Assembly: GCA_016932915.1 (NCBI GenBank)
Contig: JAFGBY010000114.1
Location: 1-45,085 of the forward strand
DNA length: 45,085 nt
Reading direction: 5' to 3'
From: Acidobacteriota bacterium
Lineage (GTDB): Bacteria; Acidobacteriota; DATKUA01; JAFGBY01
Part shown: positions 27,748 through 37,879 of the stretch, one piece after another
Position numbering within the stretch: position 1 is the first letter of the stretch
Layout of the letters: each line of letters starts with the position of its first letter
Position numbers and translations under genes: made by a program
The notes under the pieces: model-generated
What the model was told of the DNA's origin: nothing
The model's input: only the letters and a program-made list of their open reading frames with translations
Database searches by the model: none

Positions 27748-29049
27748 GTGATAGAAAGATATTCAAGGGAAGAAATCAAATCTATCTGGAGCGATGAAAA
27801 CAGGATCAGGAAGTGGCTTGATGTGGAGCTTGCCTCCACAAGGGCTCTCGAGGCAAGAGGTGTTGTGCCCGGTGGAACCGCAGAGGCAATTTCCAGCGGA
27901 GCAAAGGTCGATATCTCAAGGATGCTTGAAATCGAGGAAGTAACCCACCATGATGTAATTGCTTTCACACAGATGATATCGGAGCAGGTGGGCGATGCGG
28001 GACGCTGGCTGCATTACGGACTCACCAGTTCGGATGTTGTTGATACAGCTCTATGTATCCTGGTCCGTGATTCCCTGGAATTAATTATTAAAGATTTTGA
28101 ATTACTGGCGGACGCTGTTAAAGAACAGGCGTTCCAGTATAAACTCCAACCGATGATGGGCAGGACACACGGAGTGCACGCTGAGCCTACCACTTTCGGG
28201 TTAAAGCTTGCTCTCTGGTATGCGGAAGTGCTTAGAGACCTCGAACGTCTGCAAAAGGCGAAAGAAAATATATCGGTCGGTAAATTATCAGGCGCAGTGG
28301 GGACCTATGCCCATCTACCGCAAGAGGTAGAAGAGCATGTATGTCACCAGCTTGGGCTTGAACCGGATGTTGTCAGCTCACAGATAATTCAACGCGACCG
28401 TCATGCGGAAGTGATGACTACACTTGCGATATGTGCCGGGACTTTGGAAAAATTTGCGACAGAGATCAGGCATCTTCAGCGGACGGAAGTCCGTGAAGTC
28501 GAGGAACCTTTCCGCAAGGGACAAAAGGGCTCCTCCACTATGCCTCATAAGCGTAACCCGGTAAAATGTGAAAATGTAACCGGCCTGGCGCGTCTGGTAA
28601 GGTCATACTCGAATGCAGCGTTGGAGAACATTGCCCTCTGGCACGAACGGGATATTTCTCATTCTTCGGTAGAGCGGGTTATTTTCCCGGATGCTTTTAT
28701 TCTACTTGATTTCATCACGGACAGGTTCACGAAGATAGTCAAAGGGTTACATGTATACCCTGAGGCAATGGAGAAAAACCTTAACCTGATGAAAGGTATG
28801 GTCTTTTCGGGTAAGGTGTTGCTAAGATTGGTGGAATCCGGGATAAGCAGAGAGGATGCTTACACTATTGTCCAGGAAAACGCTATGAAGGTATGGGAAG
28901 GCGAAGGTTCATTGCAAGAGCTGCTCTTAAAAGATGAGCGCGTGAATTCAAGAGTAAAAAAAGAAGCCCTGGAAGCGGCATTTTCGATGGATGATGTTTA
29001 CAGGAGCGTAGAAGAAATCTTTATGAGGGTTTTTAAACAGGAGGATTAA
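27748..29049 (+). CDS. purB: Adenylosuccinate lyase
   Basis: GLTSSDVVDTA, MGRTHGVHAEPTTFG, signature GSSTMPHKRNPVKCEN. Confidence 0.97.
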   Translation: MIERYSREEIKSIWSDENRIRKWLDVELASTRALEARGVVPGGTAEAISSGAKVDISRMLEIEEVTHHDVIAFTQMISEQVGDAGRWLHYGLTSSDVVDTALCILVRDSLELIIKDFELLADAVKEQAFQYKLQPMMGRTHGVHAEPTTFGLKLALWYAEVLRDLERLQKAKENISVGKLSGAVGTYAHLPQEVEEHVCHQLGLEPDVVSSQIIQRDRHAEVMTTLAICAGTLEKFATEIRHLQRTEVREVEEPFRKGQKGSSTMPHKRNPVKCENVTGLARLVRSYSNAALENIALWHERDISHSSVERVIFPDAFILLDFITDRFTKIVKGLHVYPEAMEKNLNLMKGMVFSGKVLLRLVESGISREDAYTIVQENAMKVWEGEGSLQELLLKDERVNSRVKKEALEAAFSMDDVYRSVEEIFMRVFKQED

Positions 29050-30132
29050 ATGTTCGATTCTATCAAGCAGTGGTTTTTTAATCTTTATGACAATTATGAA
29101 TGGTTTTCGCATATTGTACTGCCGTTAGCTATTATTTTTCTTGGTTATTTCTTTGCCAGGTTTCTCTCCTGGGCCATTATTAAAATCGGCAGTAAATTAT
29201 CTGCGAAAACTGAAACCACACTTGATGACAGGATTTTCCCTATTTTTAATCCACCGTTAAGAAAACTGCTTTTTGTTATTGTTATATATTTCGCCCTTAT
29301 TGTAGTCCCTGGGGATTATGAAATTGTTAATTTCCTCCGTGCAGCTGTGATGATTATTATTATTCTTTATGTGACGATTCTTATTGTAAGAGTTTTTAAA
29401 ACATTCATTCTCTGGTATCGGGAGGTTATGGCGCCGAAGACAGAAAGCCAGTTTGATGATGAGTTCCTCCCGCTGTTCCAGAAAGTCGGTGTGATAATTC
29501 TCTATACCGTAGGTATTATCTGGATTTTGGATACTGGCGGCGTTAATGTATCAGGGCTTATAGTTTCTCTCGGTGTCGGCGGTATGGCGCTTGGTCTAGC
29601 GGCCAAGGATGCCCTTGCCAATATGATAGCCGGTTTTATGTTGATGATAGATCGTCCGTTCCGTGAAGGAGACAGGATAGAGCTCAGTAATGGAAAAATC
29701 GGCGATGTTTTACACCTTGGGATCAGGACTACAAGAATAAAGACATTTGATAATACTATTATAATAGTACCGAACCAGGAGCTTCTCCAGGATCAGGTTA
29801 CTAACCATAACTATCCAGATTCAGTAGTCAAGAAGACAGTTGATGTAGGCGTTGCATATGGAACGGATTTAAAGAAAGCTAAAGAGATAATGCTGGAGTG
29901 CGCGCAGAAGCATGAAAAAGTTATAAATGATCCAGCTCCAGCGGTTTTTGTGATAAATTTCGGGGATTCTTCAATGGATCTCAGACTCAATTTCTGGGTC
30001 CAGGATCTTAGGGATGGATTTGCTACCCAGTGTGACCTGATAGAGCATGTTTATGAAGCATTCGGCAAAAAAGGAATCGATATCCCGTTCCCGATCAGAA
30101 CAGTATATTTGCATAACCAGGATAAAAAATAA
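29050..30132 (+). CDS. Mechanosensitive ion channel family protein (MscS)
   Basis: SLGVGGMALGLAAKDALANMIAGFMLMIDRPFREGDRIEL, TRIKTFDNTIIIVPNQELLQDQVTNH. Confidence 0.95.
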   Translation: MFDSIKQWFFNLYDNYEWFSHIVLPLAIIFLGYFFARFLSWAIIKIGSKLSAKTETTLDDRIFPIFNPPLRKLLFVIVIYFALIVVPGDYEIVNFLRAAVMIIIILYVTILIVRVFKTFILWYREVMAPKTESQFDDEFLPLFQKVGVIILYTVGIIWILDTGGVNVSGLIVSLGVGGMALGLAAKDALANMIAGFMLMIDRPFREGDRIELSNGKIGDVLHLGIRTTRIKTFDNTIIIVPNQELLQDQVTNHNYPDSVVKKTVDVGVAYGTDLKKAKEIMLECAQKHEKVINDPAPAVFVINFGDSSMDLRLNFWVQDLRDGFATQCDLIEHVYEAFGKKGIDIPFPIRTVYLHNQDKK

Positions 30133-30154
30133 TCAGAAAAGGATAAATTAGCTT

Positions 30155-30391
30155 ATGAAAGCCAGGGTATACGTTTCTTTCAAGGACTCAGTCCTGGACC
30201 CTCAGGGAAAAGCGGTTAAAAACGCTCTTCTCTCGATTGGGTACGAAAAAGTGAAGGATGTCCGTCAGGGAAAGTTCTTTCAGATTGAGATGGATGACAT
30301 GAGCGAAGCTGAAGCAAAAAGGCAGATCACCGAGATGGCGGAGAAGATTCTCTCGAACCCGGTAATCGAGAAATTCGAAGTGATTTTATAA
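30155..30391 (+). CDS. purS: Phosphoribosylformylglycinamidine synthase subunit PurS
   Basis: 78 aa; VYVSFKDSVLDPQGKAVKNALLSIGYEKVKDVRQGKFFQIEM; operon position. Confidence 0.95.
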   Translation: MKARVYVSFKDSVLDPQGKAVKNALLSIGYEKVKDVRQGKFFQIEMDDMSEAEAKRQITEMAEKILSNPVIEKFEVIL

Positions 30392-30403
30392 GGACCTGTT
30401 GAT

Positions 30404-31099
30404 ATGAAATGTGGAGTGGTTGTATTTCCGGGTTCCAATTGTGACCGGGATACTGTCTATGCCGTCGAAAGCGCCGGGGGTGAGGCATTTTACCTCTGGC
30501 ATAAAGAGACGAATCTGCGCGGGGCTGATTGTATTATTCTCCCTGGCGGATTTGCTTATGGCGATTACCTTCGCACAGGGGCGATTGCCCGGTTTTCACC
30601 GATTATGAAGTCGGTAATCGATTTTGCCGATAAAGGCGGCCTGGTCTTTGGTATCTGCAATGGGTTCCAGGTTCTGTTGGAGTCCGGTCTGCTACCCGGC
30701 GCGATGATGATAAACAAGACTTTAAAGTTTCTCGGCCAGGATATATTCATCCGTGTGGAAGAGACCGATACGCCTTACACCCATGATTATTACCAGGGAA
30801 GCGTCCTGCGTATCCCTGTTGCGCACTTTGAAGGTAATTATTATGCAGATGGCGATACTTTGAACCTTTTAGAAAAAGAAGAAAGGGTCATCTTCCGCTA
30901 TTGCGAGAGAGATGGAAAAATCAGCGAAAAGGGAAACCTGAACGGTTCGTTAAATAATATTGCCGGTATATGCAGTGAAAACAGAAGGGTACTGGGTATG
31001 ATGCCTCATCCCGAACGGGCATCAGCGCCGATACTTGGGAAAAGTGATGGTTTTGCGATGTGGAAATCTCTGCTTAAATATTTCGGCGAGGTGGCATAA
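30404..31099 (+). CDS. purQ: Phosphoribosylformylglycinamidine synthase I, glutaminase subunit
   Basis: VVVFPGSNCDRDT, ILPGGFAYGDYLRTGAIA, GICNGFQVL, MMPHPERA. Confidence 0.97.
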   Translation: MKCGVVVFPGSNCDRDTVYAVESAGGEAFYLWHKETNLRGADCIILPGGFAYGDYLRTGAIARFSPIMKSVIDFADKGGLVFGICNGFQVLLESGLLPGAMMINKTLKFLGQDIFIRVEETDTPYTHDYYQGSVLRIPVAHFEGNYYADGDTLNLLEKEERVIFRYCERDGKISEKGNLNGSLNNIAGICSENRRVLGMMPHPERASAPILGKSDGFAMWKSLLKYFGEVA

Positions 31100-33330
31100 T
31101 GAGTGAAGAAAATAAAGTTACGCTTCAAACGGCACTCGAGCAGGGACTGACTGAAGAAGAATTCAACAAAGCGTGTTCCATACTTGGGAGAACGCCGAAC
31201 TTCACTGAACTCGGCGTTTTTGCCCTGATGTGGAGCGAGCATTGCAGTTATAAAAGTTCGAAATACCACTTGAAAAAATTCCCGACCGAGGGCAAGGCGG
31301 TTGTGCAGGGCCCGGGCGAGAACGCAGGTGTAATAGATATCGGTGACGGGTTGGTTGCAGTATTCAAGGTAGAAAGCCACAATCATCCGTCGTATGTTGA
31401 ACCATACCAGGGCGCGGCGACGGGAGTCGGCGGGATATTGCGCGATGTATTTACAATGGGCGCAAGACCGGCTGCCAATCTCAATTCTCTCAGGTTTGGT
31501 GAGCCCGGGCACAAGAAAACCCCGCATCTTGTAAAAGGTGTCGTGGCAGGCATCGGTGGATATGGCAACTGCATGGGAATACCGACCGTCGGCGGTGAGG
31601 TATATTTCGATAAGAGTTATAACGGTAATATTCTTGTAAATGCATTCACTCTTGGTGTTTGCGGGATAGATGAGATTTTCAAAGCGGTCGCTTCCGGTGT
31701 CGGGAACAAAGTTATATATGCTGGTTCACGAACAGGCAGGGACGGCATCCACGGCGCGGGCCTTCTCGCTTCCAAGGCATTCCAGGAAGATGCAGAAGAA
31801 AAGCGCCCGACGGTACAGGTCGGCGATCCATTCCAGGAAAAGAAATTGCTGGAAGCCTGTTTAGAAGTAATGCGGAAGAAACTTATAGTCGGCATCCAGG
31901 ATATGGGAGCGGCGGGACTGAGTTCGAGTTCTCTCGAAATGGCTGGCCGAGCAGGCACAGGAATTATTATGCATCTCGACCGTGTCCCGACCCGTGAGGC
32001 CGGGATGACCCCATATGAACTTATGCTGTCGGAATCCCAGGAGAGAATGCTTATTGTAGCAGAACCGCATATGGTTGATAAAGTACGTGAAGTTTTCGAG
32101 AAATGGGATCTGAACGCAGTTGAAGTGGGTGAAGTTACCGATGACGGTTTATTGAAACTATATATGCATGATGAACTTGTTGCCGAAATGCCGGCAGCGC
32201 CTCTTTCGGAAGAGGCGCCGGTCTACAAAAGGCCGTATAGCCGCCCATCATGGCAGAGCAGCCTTGCAAATCTGGATTTAGATAAAATCCCGGTACCACG
32301 AAATTTCAATGAGACATTCAAGAAAATGATCTCATCTGCGAACCTCTGTTCGAGAGAATGGGTTTTTAACCAGTATGATTCCACTGTTGGAACCGATACC
32401 GTCTTTGAACCGGGATACGATGCCGCTCTGATGAGGGTTAAAGGCCACCCGATGGGAATCGCGATTTCCTCCGATTGCAACTCCAGGTATTGTTATCTTG
32501 ATCCAAGGACAGGCGGGAAACTGGCAATAATTGAATCAGCTCGTAATGTCGCCTGCACAGGCGCGCGACCGATAGCTTTCACCAACTGCCTGAACTTCGG
32601 TAACCCGGAAAAACCGGAGATTATGTGGCAATTCGTTGAAGCGGTTGAAGGGATATCAGATGCAGCTGCAGCGCTTGATACACCCGTTGTCAGCGGCAAT
32701 GTAAGTTTTTATAACGAGACTGGCGACAGTGGTATAAAACCGACCCCGACAATCGTTATGGTTGGTGTAATCGAAGATATAAATAAAGCAGTCGGGATGA
32801 AGTTCGTTGCACAGGGAGATATTATTGCCCTGCTTGGTACTACCCGTCCTGAACTTGGAGGAAGCGAATATCTTGAATTGATTCATGGTATCACTGCGGG
32901 TCTGCCACCAGCAGTGGACCTTGACAGGGAACGTAATCTCCACAACCTGTTGATAAACCTGAGCAAGGAACAGATTATCAATTCCGCGCATGATATCTCT
33001 GATGGCGGATTGGCAATTGCGATTGCTGAATGCCTTCTCACTGATCCGGTAAGGCTAGGTGCGGATGTGAAATTGGAATCGGAATTGAGGCCGGATATTG
33101 CATTATTTGGAGAAAGCCAGGGCAGGGTAATCGTTTCCGTTTCTCCGGATGAACTGAATAATCTCCGCAAAATGGCGGTCAGATACGGTGTTGAATGTGA
33201 AGTCATTGGAGAAGTGGATATCAGTAAAACATTGAATATAACGCTGAATTCAGAAAAAATCATTTCAGCGGATATGACCGATATTTATAAATCATGGTCA
33301 AAGAAATTCGCTGAAATTGTAGGTGAATAG
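31099..33330 (+). CDS. purL: Phosphoribosylformylglycinamidine synthase subunit PurL
   Basis: MWSEHCSYKSSKYHLKKFPT, KVESHNHPSYVEPYQGAATGVGGILRD, GDPFQEK; 743 aa short-type PurL. Confidence 0.97.
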   Translation: MSEENKVTLQTALEQGLTEEEFNKACSILGRTPNFTELGVFALMWSEHCSYKSSKYHLKKFPTEGKAVVQGPGENAGVIDIGDGLVAVFKVESHNHPSYVEPYQGAATGVGGILRDVFTMGARPAANLNSLRFGEPGHKKTPHLVKGVVAGIGGYGNCMGIPTVGGEVYFDKSYNGNILVNAFTLGVCGIDEIFKAVASGVGNKVIYAGSRTGRDGIHGAGLLASKAFQEDAEEKRPTVQVGDPFQEKKLLEACLEVMRKKLIVGIQDMGAAGLSSSSLEMAGRAGTGIIMHLDRVPTREAGMTPYELMLSESQERMLIVAEPHMVDKVREVFEKWDLNAVEVGEVTDDGLLKLYMHDELVAEMPAAPLSEEAPVYKRPYSRPSWQSSLANLDLDKIPVPRNFNETFKKMISSANLCSREWVFNQYDSTVGTDTVFEPGYDAALMRVKGHPMGIAISSDCNSRYCYLDPRTGGKLAIIESARNVACTGARPIAFTNCLNFGNPEKPEIMWQFVEAVEGISDAAAALDTPVVSGNVSFYNETGDSGIKPTPTIVMVGVIEDINKAVGMKFVAQGDIIALLGTTRPELGGSEYLELIHGITAGLPPAVDLDRERNLHNLLINLSKEQIINSAHDISDGGLAIAIAECLLTDPVRLGADVKLESELRPDIALFGESQGRVIVSVSPDELNNLRKMAVRYGVECEVIGEVDISKTLNITLNSEKIISADMTDIYKSWSKKFAEIVGE

Positions 33331-34749
33331 ATGCAGCCAGGCGGATTAAAAGAGAAATGTGGTGTCTTCGGCATCTACAGGCATGAGGATGCCGCTAATA
33401 TGGCTTACCTCGGGCTTTATGCCCTCCAACACAGGGGGCAGGAGAGCGCAGGTATTGCTACTTGTGAGGGTAATAAATTCCATCTTCACAGGGGGATGGG
33501 TTTAGTCGCAGATGTTTTTGATGAGGATACAATCCTCTCTCTCAAAGGGGACTGCGCAATAGGGCATGTTCGCTATTCTACGTCAGGCTCAGTTCTCTTC
33601 GCAAATTCACAACCAATCAAGATTATTTGCCATAAAGGCGAAATCGCGATTGCGCACAATGGGAATTTAGTGAATGCCGCAAGGATAAGGAACAGGTTGG
33701 ATAAAAAAGGTTCCATTTTCCTTGGTAATTCAGATACGGAGGTGATCCTCCACCTGATTGCCCGTTCGGAACAGAAGACCATCCTCGACGCGATCACCGA
33801 TGCTCTGCACCAGGTTGAAGGAGCATATTCCCTCGTGTTTCTTACCAGCGACGGGATGTTTGCCGCCCGTGATCCATACGGCTTCAGGCCACTGATGTTG
33901 GCAAGGCTTGGAGATTCATGGGTAGTAGCCTCTGAATCGACAGCGTTTGATTTAATCGGCGCGACTTTTGAGAGATCTGTAAGACCGGGTGAAATTATAA
34001 AGATTTCCGATAGTGGGCTTGAATCACATATGCCTTTCCCGGCGAGGAAATTTCAGCATTGCATATTTGAACTAATATATTTTGCACGCCCCGACAGCAG
34101 AATCTTTGGCCATCCTGTACGGGATGTAAGGATTAAACTTGGTAAGAACCTTGCGAAGGAACATCATAATGATGCGGATATTGTCGTGCCGGTTCCGGAT
34201 GGTGGAGTCTTCGCCGCTATGGGTTATTCTGAGGAATCTGGCCTTCCTTTCGATTTCGGCCTGATCAGGAATCATTATGTCGGTAGAACTTTTATTGAGC
34301 CGCAGGGGAAAATCAGGCATTTCGGAGTCAAGGTAAAACTCAACCCGGTACGTTCTCTGATCGAAGGGAAAAGGGTTATACTGGTGGATGATTCTATCGT
34401 CAGGTCTACAACCAGTAAGAAACTTGTCGAGATGATGCGTAATGCCGGAGCAAAGGAAGTACATTACCGTGTAAGTTCACCTCCATATATCTCACCGTGT
34501 TATTACGGGATTGATACACCAACTAAAGAGAATTTAGCTGCAGCAAATTATACAGTGGATGAGATACGTGAATATATAAATGCCGATACACTCGGTTACT
34601 TAAGCATTGAGGGAATGCTTGATGCTGTCCAGAGAAACCGGGATGATTTCTGCACATCATGTTTTACAGGCAAATACCCGGTTGAATTTCCGGATGAGGA
34701 AGAAAACCAGCTTGCGCTGTTCAGCAAAGGCGAAGAGGATGAAAGATAA
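33331..34749 (+). CDS. purF: Amidophosphoribosyltransferase
   Basis: CGVFGIYRHEDAANMAYLGLYALQHRGQESAGI, VPVPDGGVFAAMGY, VILVDDSIVRSTTSKKLVEMMR. Confidence 0.97.
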   Translation: MQPGGLKEKCGVFGIYRHEDAANMAYLGLYALQHRGQESAGIATCEGNKFHLHRGMGLVADVFDEDTILSLKGDCAIGHVRYSTSGSVLFANSQPIKIICHKGEIAIAHNGNLVNAARIRNRLDKKGSIFLGNSDTEVILHLIARSEQKTILDAITDALHQVEGAYSLVFLTSDGMFAARDPYGFRPLMLARLGDSWVVASESTAFDLIGATFERSVRPGEIIKISDSGLESHMPFPARKFQHCIFELIYFARPDSRIFGHPVRDVRIKLGKNLAKEHHNDADIVVPVPDGGVFAAMGYSEESGLPFDFGLIRNHYVGRTFIEPQGKIRHFGVKVKLNPVRSLIEGKRVILVDDSIVRSTTSKKLVEMMRNAGAKEVHYRVSSPPYISPCYYGIDTPTKENLAAANYTVDEIREYINADTLGYLSIEGMLDAVQRNRDDFCTSCFTGKYPVEFPDEEENQLALFSKGEEDER

Positions 34750-34766
34750 ACGCGGGAGTTTTTACT

Positions 34767-35807
34767 ATGAGCGATAGTATTACATATAAAGATGCTGGGG
34801 TGAACCTGGAGGCGGCTGAGGAATCCACGGACCGGATCAAGAAACTCGTTCGCAGGACCTTTAATAAAAATGTAATTACGGATGTAGGCTTATTCGGAGG
34901 TCTTTTTAACTTTGAAAAAGATAAGTATAAAGAGCCGGTACTGGTATCCAGCGCTGATGGAGTAGGCACTAAGCTGAAAATTGCTTTTATGAGCGATAGG
35001 CATAATACAGTGGGGCAATGCCTTGTCAACCACTGCGTGGATGATATCCTTTCGCAGGGCGCGAGGCCTCTATTTTTCCTTGATTATTTTGCGACAGGTA
35101 AGCTTGAACCTGATGTGATAGCAGGTGTTGTCGAAGGCCTTGCACTGGCATGCGAGCAGAACGGTTGCGCGCTTGTCGGCGGCGAAACAGCAGAGATGCC
35201 GGACTTTTATACCGAAGGCGAATATGATATCGCCGGATTTATTGTCGGTGTGGTCGACAGGGAAAAGATAATCGACGGTAGCAAACTGGCTGAGGGAGAT
35301 GTTATTTTTGGCCTCCCTTCGACAGGGTTCCATACGAACGGTTATTCACTGGCGAGGAAGATTTTCTTCGATAAGCTCGGGCACAAGGTCGATGATTACC
35401 TGGAAGAAACAGGGAAAACTGTTGGCGAAACATTACTGGAAGTTCATAAATCTTATCTGAAAACTGTGAGCCCGCTGCTGGATAAAGACCTGGTCCACGG
35501 TATCGCGCACATCACAGGCGGAGGATTGGAAGGTAACGTCCAGAGGATTATCCCGGACGGGCTCACCGCCGAGATTGAAACAAACAGCTGGAAGACACTT
35601 CCGGTTTTTGATTATATCGAAAAAAAAGGCGGCATAAAAAGGGTGGAAATGTTCAGGGTGTTTAACATGGGAATTGGTATGACGGTTTTCGTCCCTGAAA
35701 AAGCTGTAGCAGATGCCAAACAAATATTGAATGACATGTCGCAGGAATTTTATATAATCGGCTCGATGAAAAAAGGCGCTAAAAAGGTAACGCTGAAAGG
35801 AATTTAA
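34767..35807 (+). CDS. purM: Phosphoribosylformylglycinamidine cyclo-ligase
   Basis: SITYKDAGVNLEAAEESTDRIK, VSSADGVGTKLKIA, CALVGGETAEMPDFY, GLPSTGFHTNGYSLAR. Confidence 0.97.
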   Translation: MSDSITYKDAGVNLEAAEESTDRIKKLVRRTFNKNVITDVGLFGGLFNFEKDKYKEPVLVSSADGVGTKLKIAFMSDRHNTVGQCLVNHCVDDILSQGARPLFFLDYFATGKLEPDVIAGVVEGLALACEQNGCALVGGETAEMPDFYTEGEYDIAGFIVGVVDREKIIDGSKLAEGDVIFGLPSTGFHTNGYSLARKIFFDKLGHKVDDYLEETGKTVGETLLEVHKSYLKTVSPLLDKDLVHGIAHITGGGLEGNVQRIIPDGLTAEIETNSWKTLPVFDYIEKKGGIKRVEMFRVFNMGIGMTVFVPEKAVADAKQILNDMSQEFYIIGSMKKGAKKVTLKGI

Positions 35808-35826
35808 TTAAAGGAGCCGAAAAACT

Positions 35827-36441
35827 GTGGGGAAAACAAAGCGGATAGCAGTACTGATCTCCGGCAGGGGTTCGAATATGGTTTCCATTGTCGAACGCCT
35901 TTGTTCAGAAAAGGAACCGGTTGGGGAAGTCGTATTTGTTTTCAGCAATATTACTGATGCCCAGGGGCTTGAGAAAGCCAAAAACTTCGGCATTGAAACT
36001 CTTTCGTTTTCCCACAAAATTTATTCATCTAGAAAGGAATTCGATGAAGCGGTCGCTTCTGAAATCGAAAAAAGGGATATCGATCTGGTATGCCTTGCCG
36101 GTTACATGCGGTTGCTTAGTAAAGGATTTATAAGGAAATTCAGGAATCGTATTATGAATATTCATCCCAGTCTTCTGCCTTCATTCACAGGGTTGGATGC
36201 CCAGGGACAGGCATTTGATTGGGGCGTAAGGTATACAGGCTGTACCGTTCATTTTGTAGATGAGGAACTCGACCACGGGCCGATAATTTTACAGCGGACT
36301 GTGGAAGTTCTGCAGGATGATACAAAGGAAAGCCTGACGGATAGAATACTTGAAATGGAACATCAAATATACCCGGAGGCCGTTGACCTCTACTGCAGGG
36401 ATAAACTTAAGGTTGAAGGTAGAAAGGTATCGATTATATAA
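35827..36441 (+). CDS. purN: Phosphoribosylglycinamide formyltransferase
   Basis: GTG start; IAVLISGRGSNMVSIVE, NIHPSLLPSFTGLDAQGQAFDWGVRYTGCTVHFVDEELDHGPII. Confidence 0.96.
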   Translation: MGKTKRIAVLISGRGSNMVSIVERLCSEKEPVGEVVFVFSNITDAQGLEKAKNFGIETLSFSHKIYSSRKEFDEAVASEIEKRDIDLVCLAGYMRLLSKGFIRKFRNRIMNIHPSLLPSFTGLDAQGQAFDWGVRYTGCTVHFVDEELDHGPIILQRTVEVLQDDTKESLTDRILEMEHQIYPEAVDLYCRDKLKVEGRKVSII

Positions 36442-36442
36442 A

Positions 36443-37756
36443 ATGAACAAAATAGTAGAAAAAATAGATAAACGCGAAGCCGTTATCGGTGTGATTGGCC
36501 TTGGATATGTAGGCCTTCCGCTGGCAGCGGAATCCGCAAAGCAGGGCTTCAAGACTTATGGATTTGATATAAATGAGTACAGGGTGAGATCGCTTCAGAA
36601 AGGTGAGGTATTTATTTCTTATCTTAACAGGGAAGAGATTGCAGGGTTTGTAAAGACAGGGCGTTTTGTCCCAACGGATGATTTCTCACACCTTGGGAAA
36701 TGTGATGTTATCCAGATCTGTGTGCCCACGCCTCTTACACAGATGCGTGAACCGGACCTGACCTTTGTTGAGAATGCCAGCAGGGAGGTCATGAAACACC
36801 TGCGCAAAGACCAGTTGGTTATTCTCACCAGTACGACTTACCCGGGGACAACAAAGGAAGTGATGATCCCGATCCTGGAAGAGAGTGGGCTGATGGCAGG
36901 AAGAGACTTTCTCGTTGCATTCGCCCCTGAGCGTGAAGATCCCGGAAACAAAGACTTTAAAACTTCGACTATTCCTAAAGTAGTCGGCGGCCTGGACGAA
37001 GAGAGCTTGAGAGCTGCTTCGAAATACCTTTCCAGCATCGTGACTAAGGTCGTGGAAGTGGACACACTGGAAGAAGCGGAATTCGCGAAGCTGCTGGAAA
37101 ATATATATCGTTCCGTCAATATCGCGATGATCAACGAACTGAAGATGCTTGCCATCCGGATGGGCATCAATATATGGAATGTAATAGAGGCGGCGTCATC
37201 AAAACCGTTCGGCTTCCAGCCGTTTTACCCCGGCCCCGGCCTGGGTGGGCATTGTATCCCGATTGATCCTTTTTATCTTTCGTGGAAATCGAAACAGTAT
37301 GACTTCCCGACCCGCTTTATTGAGCTCTCCGGTGAAGTAAATACAAAAATGCCGTATTATGTAGTTGAACGTCTGACATATGGTCTCAATAACAATAAAA
37401 AAAGTGTTTCCGGATCGAAGATTTTGATTCTGGGTGTTGCATATAAAAAAGATGTCGGCGATACCCGCGAATCTCCTGCGATCAAGATAATCGAGCTCCT
37501 CCAGGAGCTCGGAGCGGAAGTTCATTATAACGACCCGCATGTCGAGCATCTTGTGCCGGAACATTCCACACTGAAAGATATGGATTCAGTCGAATTAAAC
37601 GACAACACGATTAAAAACTACGATGCTGTGGTTATCACAACCGATCATTCCACTTATGATTACAAATGGATTGTCGAGAAGGCGAAACTTGTATTGGATT
37701 GCCGTAACGCGACAAAAGAATTCCGCAACGGAGCTAAAAATATAGTTGTTGCTTAA
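36443..37756 (+). CDS. Nucleotide-sugar dehydrogenase (UDP-N-acetylglucosamine 6-dehydrogenase/WbpA-like)
   Basis: IGVIGLGYVGLPLAAESAKQGF, FAPEREDPGN, GPGLGGHCIPIDPFYLSWKSKQY, GVAYKKDVGDTRESPAIKI; ATG at 36443 just after the purN stop. Confidence 0.92.
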   Translation: MNKIVEKIDKREAVIGVIGLGYVGLPLAAESAKQGFKTYGFDINEYRVRSLQKGEVFISYLNREEIAGFVKTGRFVPTDDFSHLGKCDVIQICVPTPLTQMREPDLTFVENASREVMKHLRKDQLVILTSTTYPGTTKEVMIPILEESGLMAGRDFLVAFAPEREDPGNKDFKTSTIPKVVGGLDEESLRAASKYLSSIVTKVVEVDTLEEAEFAKLLENIYRSVNIAMINELKMLAIRMGINIWNVIEAASSKPFGFQPFYPGPGLGGHCIPIDPFYLSWKSKQYDFPTRFIELSGEVNTKMPYYVVERLTYGLNNNKKSVSGSKILILGVAYKKDVGDTRESPAIKIIELLQELGAEVHYNDPHVEHLVPEHSTLKDMDSVELNDNTIKNYDAVVITTDHSTYDYKWIVEKAKLVLDCRNATKEFRNGAKNIVVA

Positions 37757-37825
37757 ATTTCGCGTTAGCTGATTCTATTGTTAAAAAGATGAGATTTTCT
37801 CGTAAGTCTCAAAATAAGATTTGTC

Positions 37826-37853
37826 ATGCCGGACTAGATCCGGCATCTTTTTT
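37826..37853 (+). terminator. Rho-independent terminator containing the GTCATGCCGGA..TCCGGCATC repeat sequence
   Basis: ATGCCGGA-CTAGA-TCCGGCAT followed by C and TTTTTT. Confidence 0.85.
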
Positions 37854-37879
37854 ATGTTAATTTTTTACAAATTACGAAT

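Noticed and set aside
31006-31527. 173-aa minus-strand ORF across purQ/purL
   Set aside because: Antisense to two highly conserved purine genes; no independent support.
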